This document shows, one piece after another, positions 1 through 12,859 of a DNA stretch of 64,000 nt (position 1 is its first letter; every line of letters starts with the position of its first letter). The stretch covers positions 19,812,001-19,876,000 of the forward strand of contig CM076148.1 in the NCBI GenBank assembly GCA_038025085.1, in the 5' to 3' direction. A program made the translations under genes and the position numbers. Origin of the DNA: Tetragonia tetragonoides (lineage: Eukaryota > Streptophyta > Magnoliopsida > Caryophyllales > Aizoaceae). A model generated the notes under the pieces. The model had not been told where the DNA came from. It saw nothing but the letters and a program-made list of their open reading frames with translations, and searched no databases.

Positions 1-180
1 CACAGCTTCTAAGCAGGCCCATTCATACCCATCGATTGTTGACACTCCTTTCCATCTCCCATGTGAACCAGAAATAGTAGCTTCAAAATATGTTTTTAAA
101 TGTCAGTAAATTTGTATCATTCAAATAAGTAAACTAATTCAAGAATCAATAATTAATCTAACCATCAAAGCATGAGTGCA

Positions 181-1196
181 TCCATCAACATTCTTCCGCT
201 CTCTGCTCTTAATTATATTTCTCTATTCCACTCTTCAGGCACCGCAGTAGATAATTTGCTCAATTCAATCTTAGAACACGCCCTATGTCTTTCACTATGT
301 GTAACATGGATTGCTTGGGGTCGTTATTGTGCTAGGACACAAATAACTTGTCAACACATACAATACCACCATAGTTTTGAAGATCTCCAACTCTTCAACT
401 CCGTCTATCGGCATCCCCATGATTGCCTCCTCAAACCCAGATTTCGTCATGTCGCCATAATATTTTTTCGGTAGGAAAATGTCTTTGTCAGGCCCCGAGT
501 CTTCAACAACAAATCCTTCATCCTTAAACCCCACTAGCTCTTCCACTTGTTTTGCATTGATAGGCCACCAGCGTCTATTAATGTCAACCATGTGAAAAGT
601 TGGATCGTAATGCTCTACCATCCACTTCACAACACTCCTTCGTAGATGGTGGGCAGGCATTCCGATCAGTGTACCAAAACCTAGCCCCCTCACTATCTCT
701 TTCTTCTCATCCGGCAACTTTCACAATACTGTGTGGGTCACACTGCACATTTTCCTTTCGCCCACTCTTTCTCTCTTTATACTCCGTTGACATCTTCTCT
801 TCTTCTCCTCAAGCTTATATTTAGACTTCTCCTCCAATGATGCAGCAAGCCAGGCATCTAATATGATTAATCTCTGTATCACCATTTAATCTAAATTCAA
901 TGGGAAAATTAAATACAATGATCTTTATTTATGTTATTTACATGTCTCTTAATTGTTAACCCCTGCAACTTTTCCTTATTTTTGTTCTTGAAATCATTTC
1001 TGCAATGCAACAAAAGAAACACACTCAATTTAAGACATGGAACATTGACTCCTTGTTAGAAATTTTATGTACTGAACTCCTTACGAGAATATATAATATA
1101 GGAAGAAGTTGGCCTCTTTAGAGGAACGTCGGCAACAAACTCATCGTCAATGTTGTTCGCATCCGTTGAAGGATTTGTTTTCTTAGGTGATGCCAT
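181..1196 (-). pseudogene. Broken transposon-associated gene (plant Ulp1/MULE-type N-terminal domain)
   Basis: A two-exon reading can be followed on the minus strand. It starts with ATG at 1196-1194, has a donor after 1085, an acceptor giving a second exon from 857, and matching phase. The second exon has a lysine/arginine-rich start, then residues such as GLGFGTLIGMPAHHLRRSV and WWPINAKQVEELVGFKDEG. This pattern is familiar from plant genes linked to Ulp1-protease-carrying or Mutator-type transposons, where a hydrophobic helix and a 'GxKDEG' turn recur. An in-frame TGA sits at 723-721. A frameshift is needed near 300 to continue, and a further TGA near 258 sits where a Trp is usual. The protein is therefore not made as one chain. 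Homology is recalled, not searched, so the family name is tentative; the breaks are seen directly. Confidence 0.5.
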
Positions 1197-2266
1197 CAAA
1201 TCTACAAACAATTACATTGGTTAATATCCTCATAAACAACACCTAAAAAATATAATATTTTGGAATACATTAATTTAACAACTATAAGACTTTTTTCAGT
1301 TGTGCACCATCAACTCTTACAAATAATTATAAACAGACTTGCGTACCAATTCTACAAACATTGTGCACCATTTCTTTTATATGGTCCACCAAGTTACAAT
1401 TACTTTAAGTCTTTAACCATCCCAAATGAATGTCAACCTATTGCACCATGTTTAAGTAAACGTCAACGACCGACTAATAAGATTAACTAGTATTCCTATC
1501 CTATTCTGTTCCAGTTAAATTGTTTAAAAGGAATATTTATCCACCATAAATAGTAATGGTAGACCAATATAATTGTCAAACAAATGCAACTAGTTTTGGA
1601 AGACAATGTACAGCACAACTAGTTTTTTTTAGCACACCATTATGTACAATTTTCCTTCATATTCCTTCCTATGCCAATGCAACTTTAAAACTATAGTCAT
1701 CTACTCCAAATGAATATTTCATATTACCTTAATAATAAATTAAATACTTCATCTCCCACTTTCTTCTTACATTTGAAGACTCCCCCAACTCCATTTTACT
1801 ATCCTTCAAATTCCAAATACTCCATCATAAATCAACAAAATAGCGGCTACCTCATTCCGGTTTCAAACCTACCCACCCTTACTCCATCTTCAACACTAAT
1901 TTACTAAGCAAAAATAAATAAATCTTCAACACTAATTTAACGCGTCCCTATTTTCATGATTCCATTGTACATATACTTTAGCAAACTAAAGTTTGATTTA
2001 TTATAATTTCTACTCAAATATTCCAATTTAAGGAAAAAAAACAACAATAACAAACATGCATGTATATTTATCAGTGGCGCCTCCAATTGTAAATCTCAAT
2101 TCTACAAAATCAAATACTATTCAACCATATAACTATGATTTTATTCACAATTGTAACATCACTAACCTAAATATCGCGCGTCAATCAGGGTAGATCAAAC
2201 AAGCTGAGTATGGAGAAATGGGAGAAATGATGACAATGGCGGCAAGGATTCTCAAAGCTACGTATT

Positions 2267-2270
<4 letters not shown>

Positions 2271-2340
<70 letters not shown>
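2271..2340. repeat. (GA)n microsatellite
   Basis: About 70 bp of uninterrupted GA dinucleotide lie between a unique 'ctacgtattaatg' flank and an 'aattcatgtg' flank. Tracts of this purity usually vary in length between individuals. Confidence 0.95.
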
Positions 2341-2345
<5 letters not shown>

Positions 2346-4029
2346 TGTGACAGAGAAAAAAACAATGGGAACTCACTCCTGTTTTTTGCTTCAAAAATTG
2401 CTCTTTTGGAGAGGGAAACGTTTTTTTTCTATTTGGCCCATTTGCCCACCCCTTCAATCGGTTGCCTCTCCTTTTTATTGGACGGCTCAGATGTAGAGAT
2501 ATTATCAAGGGCTCAGATTCTATGTTGTGCCCGCACTACAGCGTGCGGCACAACATAGTAGAAACGCCCTTTTTTTGGATCTTTACAATTCGTTTTTTCT
2601 AAAACAATGTTTTGGCTGTTTGACCCACATTATTTAAAATCACCACCAAATTAAATCTAGTTCTCCCACCAAAAATAACGGTTTAACTTTTTTATTTTTT
2701 TAATGTAAGTTTTTGTTTTCTAGTAATTTGTTTGTTTAGTCCTACAATTTTGTTTAGCCCTACTTATTATCCGTTCTACATGTTGTCATTGGTCTTTTTT
2801 TCTTTTCATTGCACTTCACACACTTGATGCACATTTATAGTATGTTTTAAAAGTATTAAATGTATGTTGATCAAAGCAAATATACTTCGGGCATCAAACT
2901 TAGGTTGATATCTTACTATTAAATATATGTTGATTAGGTAATGCGTATGATACACTACTAATAACATCTACGATAATCGGATATTGAAATTGAAATATAG
3001 AACACTACACATATCTGCTCATATCTTACTATTACTAATCATTGGACGGAAACGACCACCAGTAGGTATTGACCATTTGTCCTCTTTTGAGGCTCACTGT
3101 GTACTCCGTACTTCCTAATGCTTATACCAAAAAAGATTGTAATCGTGATTTTAGTATTCCTCCAAAGAAAATTAAGGGATACAACGGGAGAGCACAATAA
3201 TACATAGAGACACAATTCTGAATACTTTTTATTTTTACTTGAATGATTAAAGAAAAAAGAGCCATAATCTCAATACAGACTTGCAAGATTATTTTGGCTA
3301 ATTTTTTCCCATACTAATCGCCAATGTTACAAAATTAAATAAACGAAAAAATAAATGAAGAAAATGCTCTAACGACTATAGTAGTGTATTGATTTTTTCT
3401 TAATACTGGGATAGGATTTCATGGATAGGTATATAAGTTGCTTTTTATTGAGAAGAAAAAACACCAAGTTTGATTTGTTATCTTTTTTTGTTTAAGGGAA
3501 CGTATGCTTATAAATTTCACTACCCAATTAATTAGAATGTCAACTTTTCTAATTATAACACAAGTATATTACATAAATCGTGCAAAGCATGCGAATGCTA
3601 CTAGGGTTACCCAGTAAATGTGCACCATTGCTAAATTGACACGTAATATAAGCTTTGACAGATAAGCAAAATTTGACATGTCATTATATACTTTAGGTGC
3701 ATGTATCTTCCATTAGTACTATTTAATTTTTATCTTAATGTCATAATTTTCAATGAAAATTCATCTCACCTATATGTCTATTATGGTATGGATATAAAAA
3801 ATTACCGCATTAATAAATCAATAACATAAAATATTTTTTAAATAAAATCAAATATATTTATATTTAATCGTGCATCGTACAGGGTATGCAACTACAATTA
3901 AAAGAAATCAAGGAAGTTGATTTGTCTATAAAAAGTTAGAGGTCCATAGATTAAGATTTTCATAGCAAAATGTGACGTATGTGAAAATTTTGTTCCAAGT
4001 TTGTACCAATAACAATATATTAGTTGTTA

Positions 4030-4068
4030 TAAATACACGAACCGTGCATTACATGGGAATGTAACTAG
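4030..4068 (+). mobile_element. Helitron-like 3' terminus (decayed)
   Basis: The sequence shows an imperfect CCGTGCA...CATGGG hairpin followed within about ten bases by CTAG and then T. This is the layout of a Helitron 3' end, and it resembles the clear one at 62840-62869. Similar but weaker ends occur near 3575-3602 and 3868-3892. No matching 5' TC terminus could be assigned, so only the end is annotated. Confidence 0.35.
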
Positions 4069-4449
4069 TTTGTACTATTGTTGAATGCATTTTGTATTAT
4101 AAAGTTTTTTGACAATTTTGAAAAATTAGGGCTAACTATAACTTTAGCACAGGGCCTCCAAAATCACAGGGACGACCCTGCAAATCGTCCTTGCAGTCAT
4201 GGTGATTGTGATTACTTATCTTGCAAAAGTAGGCTCTTTACTTCTTACCATTGTTTCCACGGTTGTTTTAATTCCATCAGTGGTTGTTAGTCTAACACTG
4301 GTCCTTACACCGTGGTGATTGTACCCTTCTTGGAATCGCCCTTTCTTATCTTCACAGTTTTGTGTGTCGCTCATGCTTTCTCTTCCAACCAATCACAAAA
4401 ACCTCAAGATCATTGATGGATGATAAATGAAATGTTTGGTTGTATTATG

Positions 4450-5025
4450 CCTCCTTATAAGTGTCGATTATGGCTTCCCCGAATGCTTTTTGAATCTTTA
4501 AGGTAAGACCACTCTAATACTACAAAATCCTAGACCTATTGTTTGACATGATATTTGGAGTACAACACACTAGTTCATCAAACTTTGCTGCATACTTCTG
4601 AACAAACATTTTGCGTTGAATCAGTTTGGAGATGTCAGTCTACAATGTACTTCTATTTCACATGTGGATAAATCTTTTCCCTAACAGTTGCCTGAAATCT
4701 AGCCAAAGTCAATACCCTTTCTAGATTGACAAAAGCTTTCCTCAAAGTTAGATAGTTCATGATTTACCAAACATCCGCTTCCTTTTTTCAGATAGAGGAT
4801 AGCAGCCTAACCTTGTGTGACTCAAGATATGTTGTTACATCAATCATCTTGTCAATCCCCCTCAAGCCTTCCTCCAATAAGGCCGGATCTTCTTTCCCCT
4901 CAAATAGACGCAGGAGGTGAGATACCATTATCTTAAAAGGTAAAACACTGTTATTTCCATCACAATGTTGAAGCGCAAACAACGGTTTTTGAACCAAAAG
5001 CAAATTTGAACCAAAATGCAAGTTT
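4450..5025 (-). pseudogene. Decayed Ty3/gypsy-type gag fragment
   Basis: Minus-strand translation gives pieces in gag order. First come 'FEGKEDPALLEEGLRGIDKM' and 'ESHKVRLLSSI' (4800-4960), then a stop and 'KKEADVW'. Further on is 'KMFVQKYAAKFDELVCCTPN' (about 4560-4620). These match the general pattern of plant gypsy Gag (an 'F.G..DP...E.WL..I.K' stretch, a 'K.EA..WW' stretch, then 'V..Y...F.EL..Y.P'). The frame is broken several times and no protease, RT or LTR was found nearby, so it is an old remnant. The assignment rests on family knowledge. Confidence 0.45.
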
Positions 5026-5629
5026 GATGCTCTTATTTCCTTGTAACTTCCACATTAACAAGGGCAGTCTAAGAGGGCCGAACACGAACTAGATATATCA
5101 CTAGACATCCAAAATAGGGTTAATACTATACACAAATTGAGCAGTTTGTGAGTTCTTTCTATTGGTACCTCTAGACTTGCTCCTAAACGGTGCATGTTTG
5201 ATGAACATTTTTTCTAATGCGCATTTTAACGCCTCTGTTGCACTAACATTTAACAAACAAATAACTTGATGATGTCTAAATAATTAAGGTCGATTTTAGC
5301 GAACGAACCCATTGCATATACATCACGATGGATTTGTAATTAAGACTATATGTAGTGAGTTATGAATTTAACACTTAACAATGAACAAACCTATGATTTA
5401 ATAGTTTTCTTAAAACAGTTCTCATTTGATTCTGATTTTATGAGTAGAGCTAGGGATGATAATGGGTATGAGATCCGACCTAGACCCACGAATCCAGTTC
5501 CATTTATAAGGATCTGGATTCCCTTTTTATAGACTCATTGGATCTGGATCTGGGTCCAGCATCACAGACCCAAACCTGCCGCAAACCCGACCCATAAATC
5601 CATTAACATATAAAAATGTAAAATAAAAA

Positions 5630-5946
5630 GCGCAATTTGGTGAAAATCACCTAGAAAGTTCCAGTTTTTGTCCAATACCCCCTAAATCGTTGTTATTTGT
5701 CCAGTACCACCTTAGATGTTACAAAAGCCCTGAGACTCACACCTTAAGTGATTTTCCGACCTAATCTCTTACTTTTCTTCCCGTTTTACCCTCACGTGTG
5801 CCTCGCATGACTAGTTAAATGAACCAGCCTATTTGACCAAATAAATTGAATTAAATTACATAAAGCTAAGTAATTAATTAACATTTGATTTGACTCTCTC
5901 TCTCCATCTCACTGCTCTCTCTCTTCATTAACGTTTAGCATTAACA

Positions 5947-6030
<84 letters not shown>

Positions 6031-7053
6031 ATCGATCTCTTACATCTCTGTGCTCTTCAACCAAAACTCAAATTGCTCTTCATCTCTGTACAGAATTTTT
6101 CGGTTCGACAGGTCAATCAACCAAGCTCTTTAATGGAAGATTCGCGATCAAAATGTCAGAAAAACGAAAGCTTCGCAAACAAACACAAAATTACAAACCA
6201 TAATTTAACACAAGTAACCCCTGACTCGATCAACTCACAAAAGTTCAACATTCTACGCATCAAACTCTCTAAAGTAAAGAATTTGCCCACCAAATTTTAA
6301 TAATTAAAAGAAGAAAAAAAAAAGAAAAATACCGGTAATGAAATGAAAATAGATGAAAGTGAATGAAAATTACAACAACAATTGGAGAGTGGAGATTAAT
6401 AGTGAAGAAAATTAAAAAGTGCAATTGATTAACAGTGAAGGTTTTTTCTGTTTCAAAATTTTGGTGTTATTTTCTTGTCCACAACGAATGAGAGAGACTT
6501 GGTGTGCTTATTTTTCCTATCATCGAAAATAAAGAGGTAAAGCGATGCGGGTGGAAGATGTTATTTGGGAATTGGTTTAATGGCAAATTCATAAAGCAAA
6601 ATTTCAGGAAAATTAAAAATTGGGGTTTCCTGTTAAACAATTCAATGGAGGAAATAGATGTGGAAGAAGATAAGCTTTAGAGAGCAAAACTGAGAGTTTT
6701 TGCTTTGTATTCATGGCTAGTAGCAAGTGACGAAGCCATTGGAAGAGAGAGGAGATCTGATGAGGATATGGGGTTTGGGAGAATTAGATTTGTTAATTAA
6801 GTCAAATGTTAATTAATTAAATGGTCAAATGGGTATACAAGTAAGTCAAACATGGAGGGGTTATTTTAATTGACATGTGCTTTACATGTGAGGGTAAATC
6901 GGGAAAAGAGTTATGAAATTTGGCCGTCAAATTACTTAAGGAGTGAGTCACAGGGCGTTTGTAATATTTAAGGTGGTACTGAACAAACAACAACGATTCA
7001 TGAGGTAATGGACAAAAAGTGGAACTTTCTTGGTGGTTTTCACCAAATTGCGC
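5630..7053. repeat. Large inverted repeat (fold-back element), arms of about 260 bp
   Basis: The arm at 5630-5895 (starting gcgcaatttggtgaaaa) is the reverse complement, at roughly 80% identity by eye, of 6790-7053 (ending ttttcaccaaattgcgc). The roughly 900-bp spacer contains a long CT microsatellite and no convincing coding frame. Long arms of this type are typical of MULE-like or Foldback elements. No clean target duplication was seen at these inner ends. Confidence 0.75.
5951..6028. repeat. (CT)n microsatellite
   Basis: About 78 bp of pure CT lie in the spacer of the fold-back element. Shorter CT-rich words precede it from 5893. Confidence 0.95.
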
Positions 7054-7638
7054 AAATAAAAAAGAAAAAAAGGTGAAGAACAATATTAAAAAAGAGTTTA
7101 AAGGTGAAAATTGAGTTTGTTAAGTTTTCAATGAGTATAAATGCGTTGTTAAGTGATATTTTCTAATAAAATGAAATCTTATGCCTATTATTTGTTGTAG
7201 GAACAAATCTCTTTATTTTTAATTAATTAATGACATCCATTTAGAAACGACTAGACCCAGCGCATATGGATTTAAGTACTATTGACCCTGTAAGGTCTAG
7301 ATCTCAACCCAAAAATATAAATGAGTCTGGATCCAGCTAGACCTGCCCCAGACTCAGCCCATTGCCATCCCTAGTACGAGCTTGTAGGTAATCCACGAGA
7401 GACTATTTGAGTCTTGACAGAAAACAATATTCAATAAGTTACATCAGCGGGATGAAGACACTATTCTACACCTTCTAAAAATACTGATGGTTGGTTGTTA
7501 TGTATGCTTGCAAATAATACAAACTTTAATTCTCTACCCTTAAACTGCGTAAAGCATCAACCCTCTGACAACTAATGTCTCCATTGTCGTGGAGTATTGT
7601 GTGTCAACCAGCTTATCATTGCGAGACCTGGAAAGATG

Positions 7639-7948
7639 TGTTGGAATTAGTCATTACAGCAAATATTTATTGTAATAAACACAACAGAAGTTTGTTACAA
7701 TTCTGTTACAATTCTGTTACTAGCTAGAAGTTTGTTAGAACAGTAAAAACAGAGTCTGTTAGCATAGCTGCGCATAGGCCTAGTTTCTCCTTCTTCTCTT
7801 ACTTGTATATAATCTGTAGTGCAACTGTAAACAATTCATTCAATGAGAAATCAATCTTCATTCTCTCAAAGCTCTTTCTCTCACTAAAATTCTCTCTCTT
7901 GTTCTTCCTTCTTTCACGAGCTCGAGCTGATCTTCATGTCAATCAACA
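7639..7948 (+). repeat. 5' LTR of the copia element
   Basis: The LTR is 310 bp with TG...CA ends. A TATA-like 'tatataa' lies near 7806 and a CT-rich stretch follows it, a plausible promoter and leader start. No difference from the 3' LTR was seen. Confidence 0.95.
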
Positions 7949-7960
7949 TGGTATCAGAGC
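7949..7960 (+). other. Primer binding site (initiator Met tRNA type)
   Basis: TGGTATCAGAGC follows the 5' LTR directly. This is the usual plant copia primer site, complementary to the 3' end of initiator methionine tRNA. A 436-bp untranslated leader runs from here to the gag ATG at 8397. Confidence 0.95.
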
Positions 7961-8396
7961 ATCGGTAACTCGATCAGCTCAAGATCACAATCTCTGAATC
8001 ACATTCTCATCTAGATCATTTCATATTTCGATTGTTTGATTTGCTTTCCTCAAACAATCTTGCTCACAATTCACCTTTTGAGTTTTTATCTCAAAAGAAT
8101 TCACATAAATTCTTCATTTCTGTTTCGAACAATTGATTTGTTTTCATCAATTGTTCCTGCTCATCAATTGATTCAGAGAATCTGTTCATTTTCCTGATCA
8201 TCGCAATTCTTCGCTCACAGAATTGTAATTCATTTTCACTTTTCTTTTCTTGATTTTCGTATCATGTTCACGATCACAATCATCACAATTCTTCGCTCAT
8301 AGAATTGTATTCCATTGTTTTTCCGCAAAAATTCACTAAATTTCATTGTTTCTTGATTTCACTATTTCATTGAATTCACTGTTTCATTGATAAAAG

Positions 8397-9580
8397 ATGT
8401 CTCAAATAGACTCGAATCCATTATATTTACATCCATCGGATCATCCTGGAATGCTGCTTGTTGCAAAGCCTTTTGATGGCTCAAGCTTTGGTTCTTGGAA
8501 GAAATCCATGTCCATAGGCTTATCTGCAAAGAATAAGCTAGGAATGGTCAATGGTACAGTTACTCAGCCTGCAAGTACTGAAGCGCTTCCTTCAATATCT
8601 GGCAGAGATGCAACGATATGGTCACTTCATGGATCCTGAATGTGTTGTCCAGTGACATAGCAGAAAGTGTGCTCTATTGCAATTCTGCTCATCAAATCTG
8701 GACTGAGCTAGAGGACAGGTATGGACAAGCTAGTGGTGCAAAACTATATCATTTGCAGAAGAATATCAATGAGACTAGTCAGGGTGCTAGTGATATTGCA
8801 TCATATTTCACTAAAATAAAGCGAAATTGGGATGAGCTTAGTGTTTTGAACAGCTTGCCAACATGTACCTGTGGAGCAGTTCAGGCTATTACTAAACATG
8901 AACAAGATCAGAGACTTGTTCAGTTTCTCATGGGATTGAATCCAATTTATGACAACATTAGAGGAAATATTCTCATGATGAAGCCTCTTCCTAGCATTAG
9001 CCAAACCTATGCTCTCTTGATTTAGGATGAAAATCAAAGAGGAAATCACTCATCTACTCAGTTTATTTCTGAGTCAGCAGCAATGTATGCTAATCAGCAT
9101 CAAAATTCATCACAAAACAATTATAAAGGGAAATTTGATAACAGAAAATCAATTGTTTGCACTCACTGTAAAAAGACAGGTCACAGTGCAAACAAATGCT
9201 ATAGAATTGTAGGCTTCCCTAAGGATTTCAAGTTCACAAGGAGCAAGTCATATGCAGCTAATGCATATGGAGAACCTGTAGATGAACAATGTCATGAAGA
9301 ACACTCTTCTGTTGACAATAATTCAGTCAAGACTGGGCTCACTGGTGCTTCTATCATCCCTGGATTATCACAAGAAGATTGCAATAATCTTCTGGCCTTA
9401 TTGAGCAAAACTCAAGTTGGAGTTGCAAGTGGTGCTAAAGGCACTTATGATCCTGGCTCTTCTTCTTCTCACATCAACTCATTTGTCAACTGTGCTGGTA
9501 AAGTTTCTGGTATCTCTCACAACTTTTCAGGTTCATGTATTTGCTCTATTTGTTGTTCTGCATCTGCTGATTATACCTAG
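8397..9580 (+). pseudogene. Copia gag (nucleocapsid) region, frameshifted and with a stop
   Basis: The frame opens at ATG 8397 with the N-terminus usual for this Gag class ([20 protein letters not shown]). It shifts by one base around 8604-8610: the first frame ends at 8639, while the gag-like frame continues from about 8612. That frame meets TAG at 9023-9025, where the surrounding residues continue unbroken. The zinc knuckle C-X2-C-X4-H-X4-C (CTHCKKTGHSANKC) is intact at about 9159-9200. The same frame then leads toward the protease and is stopped by TAG at 9578-9580, just before the protease active site. Gag coats the element RNA in virus-like particles. Confidence 0.9.
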
Positions 9581-12500
9581 ATTTTAGACACTGGAGCATC
9601 TGATCACATGTGTCATGACCTTTCCCTTTTTACCAATATCATATCTCTTAAATCACCTCACCTCATTTCCCTTCCAAATAAACAAACTGTTGTTGTTACT
9701 CAGATTGGCACAGTTCAAATTACAGACAAAATTCTGTTGAAAAATGTTTTCTATGTTCCTCAATTTAGGTATAATTTGCTTTCTGTTGGCAGATTATGCA
9801 AGCAATCACATTGTTATGCCATATTCACTGAGCTACAATGTTTCCTGTTGTTCCTGCAGGGCCCTTCACTGAAGAGGCCTCAGGTTCATGGTGATGACCA
9901 CAATCTCTTAGAATTTGGTCATGCACATGCTGGACTATTCCTGCTGAAAATGAAAATGCCTGCTACTTCACATAGTCTTGATGTTGCTGCTGGACCTCCT
10001 GCTTCAAGCTTAAACAATAATGTTGACAAATCTCACTTTCTTGTCAATAATTCTTCAATTCCTGATTGTTGTAATGTCATGGATGATGACAATTTCCATT
10101 TCCTTGTTCATGATGCTGTTGGTGATGCTCACTGTAATACTGCATATAAAAATAATGCTTGTTTGTGGCACATTAGACTTGGTCATCTTCCCTTATACAA
10201 GCTAAAATCCATGGATTTATTTGATGACATTTCTGATGACAATATTATTTCTAGTTGTGATGTTTGCCCTAAAGCAAGACAACACAGAAACTCCTTCCCT
10301 CACAGCCAAATTCACACCTCTAAACCTTTTCAACTCATCCATATTGATCTTTGGGGAGCTTATCATACTCCTACTTACAATGGTTATAATTACTTCCTCA
10401 CCATAGTTGATGATTTTACTAGAGCTACTTGGACACACTTACTCAGTGCCAAGAGCAATGCTTTGCCAATTATACAAGCTTTTTCAGAGATGGTTTCCAC
10501 TCAATACCAAACCAAAATCCAGATTGTAAGATCAGACAATGCCTTAGAGTTAGGACTAAGCAAGGAAGCTACTAGTTTCTTTCTATCTAAAGGTATTGTG
10601 CATCAAACTAGCTGCACTGACACCCCACAACAAAATGGGATAGTAGAGAGGAAACACAAGCATCTTTTAGAGACTGCCAGAGCTCTCCTATTTCAGTCTC
10701 ATTTACCTGTGAAGTTCTGGGGAGACTGTGTCCTTACAGCTACATACCTAATAAACAGATTTCCCACCAAATTACTACACAATAAAACTCCTCATGAGCT
10801 TCTCACTGGTTCTAAACCTATATACACTCACCTAAGGAGTTTTGGTTGTCTTTGCTATGCTTCTACATTAAAAAGGGGTCGAGACAAATTCAATCCTAGG
10901 GCATCTACATGTATTTTCCTAGGATATCCATATGGAAAGAAAGCTTACAAATTGTATAACATGGATACAAAGAAAGTTCAAGTTTCCAGGGATGTAATTT
11001 TTCATGAGGATATATTTCCATATAAAACCTCTTCCACCATTTCAGATTCATCACATTCTTTATTTCCTTTTCAAAGTATGCCTCACACTCATAATTTTGT
11101 TTCTCCATTCTTAGATCATTCCTTTAATTCTCAGAATCAAACCACAAATTCATCTCAACTCATACATGATCCTCAAGATCAAAACTCAAATCATTCTCCT
11201 ATTTCTGATCCTCAAGATCAAACAAATATCCCTCACCCTTCTCATTCTCATCCTCAGACTGAAGTCAGGAGATCCAGCAGGTCCATTACAGTTCCTAGGC
11301 ATTTACAGGACTATGTTTGCAATAGTGTTTGCAACAATGTTACATCAAATCATTTTTCTGATTCTTCATCATGTCCTCACACCATCACATCCTCCATAGA
11401 CCAACCAAAACATGTCTGTTTTAGCTCTCTTTCAACCAATAGTCAGCATTTGTTGAATAATGTTTTGCAAATAGATGAACCTACTCGTTTTGAGGATGCG
11501 GTTACTAATCCTTCATGGCAGGAAGCAATGTCTAAGGAGTTTGAAGCCCTAGAGGCAAATGAAACTTGGATACTAACTGACTTGCCTCATCACAAGAAAC
11601 CTATTAGCTGCAAATGGGTATATAAAATCAAGTTAAAAGCTGATGGTTCAATAGAGAGATACAAAGCTAGACTGGTAGTTAGAGGATTCACTCAAGTTGA
11701 AGGGATTGACTACACTGAAACCTTCTCTCCAGTGGTAAAAATGACCACTGTAAGAGCTCTTATTGCCACTACAGTCAAGAGAGGTTGGAACATGCACCAA
11801 CTTGATGTTAATAATGCTTTCCTCCATGGAGATTTGCATGAGGAAATCTACATGAAGCCACCACCTGGCCTGGTCCTCTCAAAGCCTAACCAAGTCTGCA
11901 AACTCAAGAAATCTCTGTATGGATTAAAACAGGCTTCAAGGCAATGGTATGGCAAGCTCTCTGATTCTTTAAAGTCTAGAGGTTATCAAATGTCACAAAA
12001 TGATCATTCCTTATTTCAGAAGAAAATGGTTAATTCTACAGTTTTTATTGCTGTTTATGTTGATGATATTATCATCACAGGAAACAATGAGGTAGAAATT
12101 GCAGATCTAAAATCATTCCTAGATAATACTTTCAAGATAAAAGATTTGGGATTATTGAATTATTTTCTAGGAATAGAAATACTACACAGCAATAATGGGG
12201 TGATCTTAACTCAGAGGAAGTTTGTTCATGAACTACTCAAGGAATTTGGTTGTTCTTCAGGAGCCACAGCTATCTGTCCTTTAGAGACAAATATTAAACT
12301 GAAGCTTGATGAGGGCACTCTTTTGTCTGAACCTGGTGAATTCAGAAAGTTAGTTGGAAAATTGAATTTCCTTACACATACAAGGCCTGATCAAGGCTTT
12401 GCTGTTCAGTATTTAAGCCAATTTATGCACAGTCCCAGGCAACCTCACATGGATGCAGCTCTTCATGTTCTGAAGTACCTCACAAGGGATCCCAGTCAAG

Positions 12501-12859
12501 GCTTGTTCATGAGCTCACAATCTGATTATACATTACAAGCATATTGTGACTCAGACTGGGCAGCATGTCCTCAAACAAGGAGATCAATAAGTGGTTATTT
12601 CATCATGCTTGGTGGAAGTCCAATTTCCTGGAAATCCAAGAAACAGGCCACTGTCTCTCTATCCAGTGCAGAAGCTGAATACAGAAGCCTGAGGAGAGTT
12701 ACATCAGAGTTAGCTTGGCTTTCCAGGTTACTTAGTGAACTTACAGTTCCTGATATTGTTCCAATTGCTGTGAAATGTGATAGCCAGGCAGCAATTTATA
12801 TTGCTAAGAACCCAGTATTTCACGAGCCCCAGTATTTCACGAGCGCACCAAACACATAG
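9581..12859 (+). pseudogene. Copia pol: protease, integrase, reverse transcriptase, RNase H (C-terminus frameshifted)
   Basis: The protease motif DTGASDH starts at 9587, directly after a TAG that separates it from gag. The integrase has its His/Cys zinc-binding part (WHIRLGH at about 10166, then CDVCPKA) and the catalytic triad Asp 10346, Asp 10535 and Glu 10646. The RT has SCKWVYKIKLKADGSIERYK near 11610 and the catalytic YVDD at 12056-12067. The RNase H has YCDSDWA near 12541 and the SSAEAEYRSL motif near 12662. A 17-bp tandem duplication (12811-12827 and 12828-12844) shifts the frame, so the chain ends at 12859 instead of near 13023. All catalytic residues seen are conserved; only the breaks disable it. 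Confidence 0.93.

Larger units (their letters stand above)
1197..4449. other. AT-rich intergenic DNA without a supportable gene
   Basis: No reading frame here has recognisable protein similarity. The stretch holds a long GA microsatellite and, near its right end, one or more decayed Helitron-like termini, both listed separately. Reading frames over the GA tract are low-complexity artefacts. Confidence 0.6.
5453..7371. mobile_element. TIR element with GGGATG termini, containing a long inverted repeat
   Basis: The outer ends are inverted (GGGATGATAATGGG at 5453 and CCCATTGCCATCCC ending at 7371) and both are flanked by TA, which may be the target duplication. The terminal ~150 bp on each side are rich in 'gacccagatcc'-like words, as in a common class of plant non-autonomous DNA elements. 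No transposase frame is present. The inner 1.4 kb is a separate fold-back structure, so this may be one element inserted inside another. Copy-number data would settle the boundaries. Confidence 0.6.

Noticed and set aside
2185..2558. Open frames of 96-107 codons on both strands over the GA tract
   Set aside because: They are dipeptide repeats (Arg-Glu or Leu-Ser) produced by the microsatellite, without flanking protein character.
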